Shown one piece after another: positions 45,168 to 54,574 of a stretch of 64,000 nucleotides of DNA (the first letter of the stretch is position 1; each line of letters opens with the position of its first letter). The position numbers were made by a program, and so were the translations under genes. The stretch is from Rhizobium redzepovicii (GTDB taxonomy: Bacteria > Pseudomonadota > Alphaproteobacteria > Rhizobiales > Rhizobiaceae): NCBI RefSeq assembly GCF_019793435.1, contig NZ_JAILYH010000010.1, positions 62,001-126,000 on the forward strand. The letters run 5' to 3'. The notes under the pieces were generated by a model. That model did no database searches. It was not told the DNA's origin and saw nothing but the letters and a program-made list of their open reading frames with translations.

Positions 45168-46388
45168 ATGGAAAAAGAAGGCGCTGTCTTGATCGGGGAA
45201 ACGGGTTTGCAGCGCAAAAGCGACGTCATCGTCATCGGCGCCGGGGCGGCGGGCATGATGGCGGCCATCCGGGCGGGGAATCGCGGCCGCTCCGTCGTGG
45301 TCCTCGACCATGCAAGGGCGCCCGGCGAGAAGATCCGCATCTCGGGCGGCGGCCGCTGCAATTTTACCAATATCCATGCCGGGCCGAAGAACTTCCTTTC
45401 CGCCAATCCGCATTTCTGCAAGTCGGCGCTTGCCCGTTTCACGCCGGCCGATTTCATCGCCATGGTCGACCGGCACGGCATCGCCTGGCATGAAAAGACG
45501 CTCGGCCAGCTTTTCTGCGACGATAGCGCCAAAGACGTCATCCGCATGCTGCTGACGGAGATGCGCAGCGCCGGCGCGCAACTGCATCTCGGCACCGAGA
45601 TAACAGGTGTCGAAAAGGTGGAGGCGGGTTTTCGCGTCTCGACCGGTGAAGATGCTTTTGAAGCCTCTGCGCTGATCGTCGCCACCGGCGGCAAGTCGAT
45701 CCCGAAGATGGGCGCCACCGGCTTTGCCTATCGCCTGGCCGAGCAGTTCGGTCTTCCCGTGCTCGAAACCCGCCCCGGCCTCGTGCCGCTGACGCTCGAT
45801 CCCGGCCTGCTCGAGGCCATCGCGCCGCTTGCCGGCATTTCCGCCCCGGCCGAAATCCGTCATGGCAAGACCGCCTTTCGCGAAGCGCTGCTGTTCACCC
45901 ATCGCGGCGTCAGCGGCCCCGCCATCCTGCAGATCTCCTCCTATTGGCGCGAAGGCGACGAGATCGTCGTTTCGATCGAACCGGATATCGACATCGGAGC
46001 ACATCTGAAGACGGCAAAGCAGCTGAATGGCCGCCAGTCGCCGCAGACGGCACTCGGCGACATCCTGCCGAAGCGGCTGGCCCAATTTCTCGTCGAGCGC
46101 GAAAAGATCGCCGGCAACATGGCCGACCTGCCCGACAAGGCCCTGCTGCGCCTTGCCGCGGCGGCGCAGAACTTTACGGTCAAGCCGTCCGGCTCGGAAG
46201 GCTACCGCACCGCTGAAGTGACGCTCGGCGGTATCGATACGGCAGCGCTCGATTCCCGCAGCATGGAGGCCAAGGCCGTGCCCGGGCTTTATTTCATCGG
46301 CGAATGCGTCGACGTCACCGGCTGGCTCGGCGGCTATAATTTCCAATGGGCCTGGGCCTCCGGATTTGCCGCCGGCGAATATGCGTAA
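45168..46388 (+). CDS. HI0933-family NAD(P)/FAD-dependent oxidoreductase
   Basis: The 406-residue product starts with ATG at 45168 and has the FAD motif VIVIGAGAAGMMAAIRAGNR, then KIRISGGGRCNFTNIHAGPK, the hallmark of the HI0933/YhiN family (flavoproteins of uncertain substrate). The C-terminus ends YFIGECVDVTGWLGGYNFQW, a conserved FAD-contact segment. It diverges from the glutamine synthetase-like gene, 87 bases away. The reaction is not known. Confidence 0.93.
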   Translation: MEKEGAVLIGETGLQRKSDVIVIGAGAAGMMAAIRAGNRGRSVVVLDHARAPGEKIRISGGGRCNFTNIHAGPKNFLSANPHFCKSALARFTPADFIAMVDRHGIAWHEKTLGQLFCDDSAKDVIRMLLTEMRSAGAQLHLGTEITGVEKVEAGFRVSTGEDAFEASALIVATGGKSIPKMGATGFAYRLAEQFGLPVLETRPGLVPLTLDPGLLEAIAPLAGISAPAEIRHGKTAFREALLFTHRGVSGPAILQISSYWREGDEIVVSIEPDIDIGAHLKTAKQLNGRQSPQTALGDILPKRLAQFLVEREKIAGNMADLPDKALLRLAAAAQNFTVKPSGSEGYRTAEVTLGGIDTAALDSRSMEAKAVPGLYFIGECVDVTGWLGGYNFQWAWASGFAAGEYA

Positions 46389-46392
46389 ATCC

Positions 46393-46446
46393 AATGCATG
46401 TCGCCCGGAAGTGTGCAGCGGTTCCGGGACAACGACATGCATAAAA
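46393..46446. repeat. Rhizobial palindromic intergenic repeat, copy 2
   Basis: The element begins five bases after the stop of the HI0933-type gene and repeats the sequence at 29489-29545: GCATGTCGCCCGGAAG, a GTGTGCAG centre, TTCCGGGAC and GACATGCATAAAA. Outer arms GCATGTCG/CGACATGC and inner arms CCCGGAA/TTCCGGG are perfect here. Its position right behind a gene recalls copy 1 behind folD. Confidence 0.75.
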
Positions 46447-46634
46447 CAAGGTCTGTAGCGCATCGCTTGAATCAAATTCGATGCGAGGCTCTTTAGGTAA
46501 TACCGATTCAAGACTTCTTAAGAGAGGTGCGCCATCCTGTCTCAATTGGCGATCTGCAAAGCTCTTCCTAAATAAGCTTTACCAGCAAGCCGTTTTGTTG
46601 GATTGTTGTGTCAGACAGAAGTGAGGTTTCGAGC
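46447..46634. other. Non-coding tail of the repeat region
   Basis: After copy 2 of the palindromic element this stretch has a further small inverted repeat (GCATCG at about 46460 and CGATGC about 20 bases later) and AT-rich sequence. No gene was seen. It probably holds the promoter of the small ORF at 46635. Confidence 0.4.
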
Positions 46635-46778
46635 ATGACCGGAAACACACGACGCGCCCGCGCCATCGCAATTGCCGAGGCGAAGCCGAACGCCCGCATG
46701 GTCGCCCTGCGTTATCTGATGCTCGTAGCCGGCGCTACCGCCGCCAGCCTCGCGCTGCTTCTTTCGCACGTCCTCTGA
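46635..46778 (+). CDS. Candidate small membrane protein, 47 residues
   Basis: A short ORF (ATG at 46635, TGA at 46776-46778) encodes MTGNTRRARAIAIAEAKPNA followed by RMVALRYLMLVAGATAASLA and a final LLLSHVL. A basic N-terminus leads into one hydrophobic segment of about 22 residues, typical of a small single-span membrane protein. GAGG lies eight bases before the ATG. No relative is recognised. It is flanked by non-coding sequence on both sides, so it is not a shadow of another gene. Confidence 0.5.
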   Translation: MTGNTRRARAIAIAEAKPNARMVALRYLMLVAGATAASLALLLSHVL

Positions 46779-47091
46779 TCCTGTCTTCAGGCCCGCAACG
46801 AAGGTCGCGGTGCAATTGCGCCGCCCCGCTGCACCACGGCCTACAAAATTGCAACTATTTCACTGCCTTGGCTTCATTCGCCGCAACCGCTTATCCGAAA
46901 ATTAATATCTAATCTGACACAATTGCCCGCGATTATTTGGGCATCTCCAAAGTTGTTTGGACATGAACTGGCAATGACTGCCGCCTGGCTTCCGGGTTCC
47001 CCAATGTAAATTACGAACAGCTCGATGTGTACCCGGCTGGCGCCAGATGGCCGCCTGCGGGAGGAGTGGTGTATGAAAGGCCCGGAACGCC
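46779..47091. other. Non-coding region upstream of the first chemoreceptor
   Basis: This 313-base gap has no credible gene. GGTGCA and TGCACC around 46809-46835 form a small inverted repeat with a long loop. AT-rich sequence near 46840-46925 is a likely promoter location for the chemoreceptor gene at 47092, but no confident promoter match was made. Confidence 0.4.
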
Positions 47092-49623
47092 ATGTTGATT
47101 GACAAGATTCTTTCCCGCTTCAGGATCAAGACGAAGGTCCTGATCTTCGTTCTGCCTTTCGTCGTCACCATTTCGGCGGTCGGCCTGACGGGCCTTTACG
47201 CTTCGGGACTGCTGCAGGGGCGTATGGAAATATCCAACAGCGTCTTGCAGTCGTTGAGCGGGTTCAAGGATCTCTACGGTTCGATGGACGATTTCCTGCG
47301 CATCACCAGCCAGCAGGCGCGCGACAAGCTGCTTGCGGATCTGAAGACCCAGCAGGGCGTACTCGATGCGACGTTGAACCAGGTCGGTGAAGAGGCTGCC
47401 GGCCGCGATAGCCTGGCCGAAGCATCGCGCCGCACCAAGGATATATCCGGCGTCGTCGACAAGCTCTGGGGCCTGCATGAGCAGGAGCAGGCACTGCATG
47501 AGCAGATCGACGCAGCGCAAAAGAGCCTGATCAGCACTCGCTTCACGGTCTCCTATCAGGCCGAGGAATTGCAGACCGCGCTTCAGCAGGACGAGGGCGC
47601 CGCCACCATCACGCTTCGCACGGCCGACCGCCTGTTGAAGGGCGGCGACTTCCTCGGCACCGTTGCCAGCGGCTACAGCAAGCCGCAGACGCCGCAGGAA
47701 AAGATCGCCTACATCAACGAACAGATGCCTGCGATCATCAAATCCCAGCGCCTGATCGCCATTTCGGTTCCGACCAACCAGAAGAACGTCATCGACGCAC
47801 TGGCCGCGACCATCGACAGCATCAAGGCGATCGCGGCGATGCCCGCTCCGACCGATGAGAACATTGCCGAACTCGGCCGGCTCGTGTCGCGCTTCCGCCA
47901 GACCTCGACCTATACGCAGCTGACCGCAACCCAGAAGATGCGCGAGGCGACACAGCGTTTCGCCGACCTCGAGGGCCGCATCGGCCAGACCAACTCCGTC
48001 CTTCAGGATACCAGGCGTCTGGAAAATTCCGTCTATGCACTGCAGATCGTGCTTTCCGATTTCCTCGCCAATTCCAGCAAGGACAACCTCGTGCGCCTGC
48101 AGCAGCAGGCCGGCACGCTTGGCAAGGACATGCAGGTGCTGATCACCAGCGCCAAGGGCATGGGCTTTGCCGAAGGCATATCGGGCGCGATCCAGCCCGC
48201 GCTCGACGCCATCTCCGGCGGCGGCTCGAAGATCGTCGACACGATCGCCGAGCGCGTCACGGCCTATGCCGCAGCCCGCCAGGAGCTTGACCAGATCTGG
48301 ACGAAGCTGACCGATTTCGCCGAGCTGCAGAAGCAGACGGCTGGCACCGAGCGCACCCAGGCAAACAGCATCTCCGTCATGACCACCGGTCTCGGCATTC
48401 TCCTGTCGATCCTCGGCGGCATTGCCCTGGTGCTGACGCTGCAGCGCCCGATCAGCCAGATCACCGCGGCTATGCGCCGTATCGCCGAAGGCGCGCTGGA
48501 GACCAATATCTCCGGCGAGCAGCGCCACGATGAAATCGGCGACATGGCCCGCGCGCTCGGCATCTTCAAGGAAAATGCCATCTCGAAGATCCGCATCGAG
48601 GAGCAGAGCGACGAGGAGCGCGCCGCCGCCGAACACGAGCGCCAGCGCAACGACGCCGAAAAGCGCGAGATGGATCGCCAGATCGAATTCGCCGTCAATG
48701 CGCTCGCCGCCGGCCTCGAACGCATGTCGCAGGGCGATATCTCGACGACGATCGAAACGCCCTTCATTGGCCGCCTCGAACAGCTGCGCCAGGATTTCAA
48801 CGGGTCGATGGTGCGCCTGCAGGCGACAATGAGCCAGATCCGCGACAATGTCGAACTGATCCAGGGCAACGGCAACCAGATGGCCCAGTCGGCCGAGGAT
48901 CTGTCCAAGCGCACCGAACAGCAGGCTGCCTCGCTCGAAGAGACTGCGGCCGCCGTCGATGAGATCACCGTTACCGTCCGCTCTTCGGCAGAACGCGCCA
49001 AGGATGCCGACCAGATCGTCCGCCAGGCCAAGCGTAGCGCTGACGATTCCGCCGTCGTTGTCAGCAATGCGATCGATGCGATGGGTCGCATCGAGGATGC
49101 CTCGCGCCAGATTGAGCAGATCATCGGCGTCATCGACGAGATCGCCTTCCAGACCAACCTGCTGGCGCTGAACGCCGGCATCGAGGCGGCGCGCGCCGGT
49201 GAAGCCGGCAAGGGCTTTGCGGTGGTGGCGATGGAAGTCCGCGAACTCGCCCAGCGCTCCGCAGCCGCGGCGCAGGAAATCAAGGGCCTGATCAACAAGT
49301 CGACCCACGAGGTCAGCTCCGGCTCGCAATTTGTGCAGGAGACCGGCACGGTGCTTGCCAAGATCAGCGCCCAGATCGTCACGATCAGCCAGCATGTCGA
49401 GATGATCGCCCGTGCCAGCCACGACCAGTCCAACGCGCTGCAGAGCGTCAACGCGACGGTCAATCAGATGGACCAGATGACGCAGCAGAACGCCGCCATG
49501 GTCGAGGAAACGACTGCCGCCAGCCGCGAACTGGCCGACGAGGCCGATTCCCTGCGCAGACTGATCCAGCAGTTCAAGATCGACGGCGAGGCGGCAGCCA
49601 GCCCGGTCTACCGCGCCGCCTGA
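47092..49623 (+). CDS. Methyl-accepting chemotaxis protein with large helical periplasmic sensor
   Basis: The 843-residue receptor has a first membrane helix (about 17-38), a periplasmic region of nearly 400 residues that looks all-helical (possibly HBM-like), a second membrane helix (about 430-455), HAMP (QRPISQITAAMRRIAEGALE), a second HAMP-like stretch (LAAGLERMSQGDISTTIETP), and the signalling hairpin IDEIAFQTNLLALNAGIEAA with GKGFAVVAMEVRELAQRS. No C-terminal CheR/CheB pentapeptide is present. Ligand is unknown. A terminator follows. Confidence 0.93.
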   Translation: MLIDKILSRFRIKTKVLIFVLPFVVTISAVGLTGLYASGLLQGRMEISNSVLQSLSGFKDLYGSMDDFLRITSQQARDKLLADLKTQQGVLDATLNQVGEEAAGRDSLAEASRRTKDISGVVDKLWGLHEQEQALHEQIDAAQKSLISTRFTVSYQAEELQTALQQDEGAATITLRTADRLLKGGDFLGTVASGYSKPQTPQEKIAYINEQMPAIIKSQRLIAISVPTNQKNVIDALAATIDSIKAIAAMPAPTDENIAELGRLVSRFRQTSTYTQLTATQKMREATQRFADLEGRIGQTNSVLQDTRRLENSVYALQIVLSDFLANSSKDNLVRLQQQAGTLGKDMQVLITSAKGMGFAEGISGAIQPALDAISGGGSKIVDTIAERVTAYAAARQELDQIWTKLTDFAELQKQTAGTERTQANSISVMTTGLGILLSILGGIALVLTLQRPISQITAAMRRIAEGALETNISGEQRHDEIGDMARALGIFKENAISKIRIEEQSDEERAAAEHERQRNDAEKREMDRQIEFAVNALAAGLERMSQGDISTTIETPFIGRLEQLRQDFNGSMVRLQATMSQIRDNVELIQGNGNQMAQSAEDLSKRTEQQAASLEETAAAVDEITVTVRSSAERAKDADQIVRQAKRSADDSAVVVSNAIDAMGRIEDASRQIEQIIGVIDEIAFQTNLLALNAGIEAARAGEAGKGFAVVAMEVRELAQRSAAAAQEIKGLINKSTHEVSSGSQFVQETGTVLAKISAQIVTISQHVEMIARASHDQSNALQSVNATVNQMDQMTQQNAAMVEETTAASRELADEADSLRRLIQQFKIDGEAAASPVYRAA

Positions 49624-49648
49624 TCGCCGCCCGATTTGCCTTCAATCG

Positions 49649-49679
49649 AACGGCCCCGGTTTTATTCCGGGACCGTTTT
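49649..49679 (+). terminator. Terminator of the first chemoreceptor gene
   Basis: AACGGCCCCGG (49649-49659) pairs with CCGGGACCGTT (49667-49677) with one mismatch, loop TTTTATT, followed by TT. It ends the first receptor transcript 25 bases after its stop. Confidence 0.78.
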
Positions 49680-49775
49680 GCGTTCAAATCGCGCTGCCTG
49701 CGGCCCTGATATACGGAAAATTTTCCTTAACGCTTTTCGTCTAATTTAACCTTGTTTTTCTGCCGGGGGTTTTTG

Positions 49776-51623
49776 ATGCTGCGCCTTTTTTCTACGTCAA
49801 TCGTCCGCCAGATCGTTGCGATCACGCTTTGTCTGCTGGCCGTCAGCACGGCCGCCATCGTCGGCGCGACCTACTACAATCTGAGCCGCTATGTCATGGA
49901 CGGGGCAGTCTCCGATGCCAGGGATGCCACCCGCGCCATGGCTGTCCTTTACGGTGCAGCCGATCAAGGCGCCAGGGTCGAGCTTAAGGACAACCAACTC
50001 GCGACCGTAACGGAAGACGCCATCCCCGCCCTTGCCGATCATTCGCTGGTCGACCGCACGGCGCAGTCGATCGCCGGTGTCGCGACCATCTTCCAGAAGC
50101 AGGGCGGCGACTACGTCCGCATCTCCACCAACGTGAAGAAGGAAAACGGCGACCGCGCCGTCGGCACCAAGCTGGTCGCCGAGCACCCCGCCCAGCCGGT
50201 TCTCGCCAGGGGCGAAGCCTATTATGGCCAGGCCGAGCTTTTCGGCCGCAAGTTCATGACCGGTTATTTCCCGGTCAAGAATGCATCGAATGCCAATGTC
50301 GGCATTCTCTTCATCGGCATTCCGATGGAGGTCTATTACCAGCGCATGTATGAGCTGCAGATGCTGGTCCTCGGCGTCGGCGCCATCGTCATGCTCATCG
50401 TCGGCGTTCTCGCCTTCTATGCAATCCGCCTGTCGGTGAAGCCGTTGCAGGCGCTGACCGCGAGCGTTCACGCGATTTCCTCGGGCGATCTCGACGGCGC
50501 GATCCCCTGCGTCGCGAAGAAGAATGAGTTCGGCGATATCGGCCGGGCCTTGGCGCTGTTCCGCGACAGCGCCCGTGCCAGGCGCGATCTGGAAACCCAG
50601 GCCGCCGAACAGCGCGCCTTGAACGATGCCGAACGCGCCAGGAACGATGCCGACAAGCGCTCGCTCGACAGCCAGATCGACTTTGCGGTCAATCAGCTTG
50701 CCGCCGGCCTCGGACGCCTGTCGCAGGGCGATGTCTCGGAAACGATCGGCACGCCCTTCGTCGGCCGGCTGGAGCAGCTGCGCGTCGATTTCAACGCTTC
50801 GCTGCTGCGGCTCCAGGATACGCTCTCCGGTATCCGTGACAGCGCCTCGACCATCCAGCGCAACAGCGGCGCCGTCTCGGTTTCAGCAAGTGAGCTTTCG
50901 AAACGCACCGAGGCGCAGGCGGCAAGCCTCGAAGAGACCGCCGCAGCGGTGGAGGAGATCACCGTCACGGTTCGCTCTTCCGCCGAGCGCGCCCGCGAAG
51001 CCAACAGCGTCGTCGCCGCGACCAAGAAGACCGCCGACAATTCCGGCGCCGTCGTCGGCGATGCCATCGCCGCGATGGAGCGCATCGAAGAGGCCTCGCA
51101 GCGCATCGAGCAGATCATCGAGGTGATCGACGACATCGCCTTCCAGACCAATCTGCTGGCACTCAACGCCGGCATCGAGGCGGCGCGCGCCGGCGAGGCG
51201 GGCAAGGGTTTTGCCGTCGTCGCCCAGGAAGTCCGCGAACTCGCCCAGCGTTCGGCCGATGCAGCGCGCGAGATCAAATCGCTGATCGAGACATCCAGCC
51301 GCGAGGTGACGGTGGGCTCCGAATTGGTTCAGAAGACCGGCAGCGTCCTCGCAGCGATCAGCCATGAGATCATCGCGATTAGCGGCCATGTCGAGACCAT
51401 CGCCACCGCAAGCCGCGATCAGTCGGCAGCACTTCAGGAGGTCAACGGTTCGGTAAACGCCATGGACCAGATGACCCAGAAAAACGCCTCGATGGTGGCC
51501 GAGACCACGCAGGCAAGCCGCCTGCTTGCCGGCGAGGCCGATACGCTGATGGCGCTGATCGAGCGGTTCCGGATCATTGCCGAGCCCGCCGCCGCTCATC
51601 TCGGGGCCAGGAAGGTCGCTTGA
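49776..51623 (+). CDS. Methyl-accepting chemotaxis protein with Cache-type sensor
   Basis: The 615-residue receptor has a first membrane helix (about 10-33), a periplasmic sensor of about 160 residues (DRTAQSIAGVATIFQKQGGD, then GRKFMTGYFPVKNASNANVG, typical of single-Cache domains), a second membrane helix (about 197-220), HAMP, and a signalling hairpin nearly identical to that of the preceding receptor (LNAGIEAARAGEAGKGFAVV). The ATG at 49776 follows GGGGG by six bases; the frame is open from 49752. There is no pentapeptide tail. The two receptors share the cytoplasmic part but not the sensor. Confidence 0.93.
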   Translation: MLRLFSTSIVRQIVAITLCLLAVSTAAIVGATYYNLSRYVMDGAVSDARDATRAMAVLYGAADQGARVELKDNQLATVTEDAIPALADHSLVDRTAQSIAGVATIFQKQGGDYVRISTNVKKENGDRAVGTKLVAEHPAQPVLARGEAYYGQAELFGRKFMTGYFPVKNASNANVGILFIGIPMEVYYQRMYELQMLVLGVGAIVMLIVGVLAFYAIRLSVKPLQALTASVHAISSGDLDGAIPCVAKKNEFGDIGRALALFRDSARARRDLETQAAEQRALNDAERARNDADKRSLDSQIDFAVNQLAAGLGRLSQGDVSETIGTPFVGRLEQLRVDFNASLLRLQDTLSGIRDSASTIQRNSGAVSVSASELSKRTEAQAASLEETAAAVEEITVTVRSSAERAREANSVVAATKKTADNSGAVVGDAIAAMERIEEASQRIEQIIEVIDDIAFQTNLLALNAGIEAARAGEAGKGFAVVAQEVRELAQRSADAAREIKSLIETSSREVTVGSELVQKTGSVLAAISHEIIAISGHVETIATASRDQSAALQEVNGSVNAMDQMTQKNASMVAETTQASRLLAGEADTLMALIERFRIIAEPAAAHLGARKVA

Positions 51624-51826
51624 GGCGCGCAGCCGCCGCTGGATTGCGCCGCAGCTTTGCGGCGTCGTCTGAGACTGAGATCGAGCGAGGTCAGCCAGGC
51701 GGCGAAATTGACGAGACCGCTGTCGCCGAACTCGGCATAGAACCGATCCTCGTCGGTCTTGCCTCTGCCCGGCCTGCAAGTGTGTCGATATCCCTGGGTC
51801 GCTGCGATGGTGATCAGATCGATCAT
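51596..51826 (-). CDS. Small uncharacterised protein
   Basis: An ORF of 76 residues starts with ATG at 51826, behind AAGGA, and reads MIDLITIAATQGYRHTCRPG, then KTDEDRFYAEFGDSGLVNFA and LTSLDLSLRRRRKAAA. The C-terminal codons overlap the last 28 bases of the chemoreceptor gene on the other strand. The acidic-then-basic layout and good ribosome binding site suggest a real gene, divergent from the LysR gene. No family was recognised. Confidence 0.55.
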   Translation of the reverse strand: MIDLITIAATQGYRHTCRPGRGKTDEDRFYAEFGDSGLVNFAAWLTSLDLSLRRRRKAAAQSSGGCAPQATFLAPR

Positions 51827-51915
51827 GGCGATGTCCTTTCTGTAGAAGACATCTCCTGATTTAGGCATCGAATATCTCTTCATAAACAGGGAAAACCCCG
51901 CTATGTTTTTCATTG

Positions 51916-52785
51916 ATGAAAAACGCGAATTGGGATTCCTACCAGTTGTTCCTGCAGGTCGCCCGTCTCGGTGGCCTGACGGGGGCAAGCACCGCAAGCG
52001 GGCTCAGCCCCGCGACGGTTGGCCGGCGCATGCTCGATCTCGAACAGGAGGTCGGTCGCGCCCTGTTTTCACGCAGCCAGACCGGCTATCGCCTGACCCA
52101 GGACGGCCAGGCACTGCTCGATCACCTTCAGGAGATGGAGGCCGCCGCCCGCAAGGTGGAGGCATGGCGGCAATCGGGCGAGGGCGGCACGACCGTCAGG
52201 ATCGCCGCCGGCACCTGGGTCGCCTGGCTGCTGACGGAGAATTTCGCCGCCATCCGCATGCCGGGCGATGGTTTTGCCATTTCGCTGACGATCGGCGAGG
52301 CGCGCGCAAGCCTTGCCTATCGCGAGAGCGATATCGGCATCCGCGCCTTCGAGCCGGAAGAGGCCAATCTTGCCGCCCGCCGGCTCGGCGAGGTCGCCTA
52401 TGCCGTCTATATCAGACGCAACGCCGCCGAGACCGATGAGCGCTGGATTGCCGTTGCCGAGGAGGAGGCGATCTCCGCCTATCTGCGCTGGCCGCACGCC
52501 AATGCCGCAGCCGCGATCGTCGCCAGCGTCAACCGGCCGCGGTCGCTGCCCGATCTGGTGCGCGCCGGCGCGGGCAAGGCGGTGCTTCCCTGTTTTGTCG
52601 GCGATCTCCATCCCGATTTGCAGCGCCTTGGCGGCGAACTGCCGGAATTGCGCCATGCGCAATGGATCGTGATGAACGCCGAGGACCGCCATCGCCCGGA
52701 GATCCGCACCGTCGCCGACCGCATGACCAAGCTGATCAGAAGTTATGCCGATCTCTTTGCCGGAAAACGGCCGAGCCGCGGCTGA
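51916..52785 (+). CDS. LysR-family transcription regulator
   Basis: The 289-residue product has an N-terminal LysR helix-turn-helix (NWDSYQLFLQVARLGGLTGA, then LSPATVGRRMLDLEQEVGRA and LFSRSQTGYRLTQDGQAL) and a substrate-binding domain. The ATG at 51916 is taken rather than the TTG one codon earlier. It diverges from the small ORF at 51596-51826. Effector and targets are not visible. A terminator follows. Confidence 0.92.
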   Translation: MKNANWDSYQLFLQVARLGGLTGASTASGLSPATVGRRMLDLEQEVGRALFSRSQTGYRLTQDGQALLDHLQEMEAAARKVEAWRQSGEGGTTVRIAAGTWVAWLLTENFAAIRMPGDGFAISLTIGEARASLAYRESDIGIRAFEPEEANLAARRLGEVAYAVYIRRNAAETDERWIAVAEEEAISAYLRWPHANAAAAIVASVNRPRSLPDLVRAGAGKAVLPCFVGDLHPDLQRLGGELPELRHAQWIVMNAEDRHRPEIRTVADRMTKLIRSYADLFAGKRPSRG

Positions 52786-52798
52786 AATTACGATGAAG

Positions 52799-52828
52799 CG
52801 CCCGCGCATTTCTTAAGATGCGCGGGCG
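52799..52828. terminator. Bidirectional terminator between the LysR gene and the aceA operon
   Basis: CGCCCGCGCAT (52799-52809) is perfectly inverted at 52818-52828 (ATGCGCGGGCG) with an eight-base loop. It lies between the convergent ends of the LysR gene and the small gene downstream of aceA. Confidence 0.8.
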
Positions 52829-52834
52829 TTCTCT

Positions 52835-53071
52835 TCAATGCCGGTTGGTGACGACGACGGGGATCAGCAGGTCGCCCCAGTTGCCGTCGCCGCCGTGATG
52901 GCGGGCCGAGCGCACCAGCTCGACCGAGACGCCGGCCTCGACGGCCTTCATGACCGATTGGTTCAGCCGATGCAGGTCATTGGCGAGCATGCGGATCGTC
53001 GTCTGCTGATCCTCGCTCATGCTGGTCGATTGTTCCTCGGCCCGTTCCCTGACGCGTGAAATGGATGCCAT
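52835..53071 (-). CDS. Small conserved-looking protein downstream of aceA
   Basis: The 78-residue product begins MASISRVRERAEEQSTSMSE, continues DQQTTIRMLANDLHRLNQSV and ends LLIPVVVTNRH. It is soluble and helical in the N-terminal part. GAGGAG lies six bases before the ATG, and the gene follows aceA by 21 bases in the same direction, so the two are probably cotranscribed. Function is unknown; a link to glyoxylate metabolism is only by position. Confidence 0.75.
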   Translation of the reverse strand: MASISRVRERAEEQSTSMSEDQQTTIRMLANDLHRLNQSVMKAVEAGVSVELVRSARHHGGDGNWGDLLIPVVVTNRH

Positions 53072-53092
53072 GACTTTCTCCTCTTCTTCGGG

Positions 53093-54382
<1,290 letters not shown>

Positions 54383-54522
54383 GCTGATCTCCTCACGAAA
54401 AAACGATATTGCGGGTGTTGATGACAAGATTGACAATATCTCCCGGCATGACCAGGAAAACCTTTGATTTCCAAATGGGAAAGAGGTTAAGATGACGAGG
54501 ATTGACAGAGCGGCGCTGTGAA

Positions 54523-54540
54523 TTTGTAAAATTTTGTAAA
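54523..54540. promoter_or_regulatory. Tandem TTTGTAAA repeats between aceA and the divergent regulator gene
   Basis: TTTGTAAA occurs at 54523-54530 and again at 54533-54540, a ten-base periodicity equal to one DNA turn. They lie 35 bases upstream of the regulator start and about 140 bases upstream of aceA. The elements resemble the TTTGCAAA-type sites bound by RamB in Corynebacterium, to which the neighbouring regulator is related in architecture. The assignment is inference. Confidence 0.55.
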
Positions 54541-54574
54541 TGTTGACGCCGCGGGCCTGTCAAAGGGTGTGACA

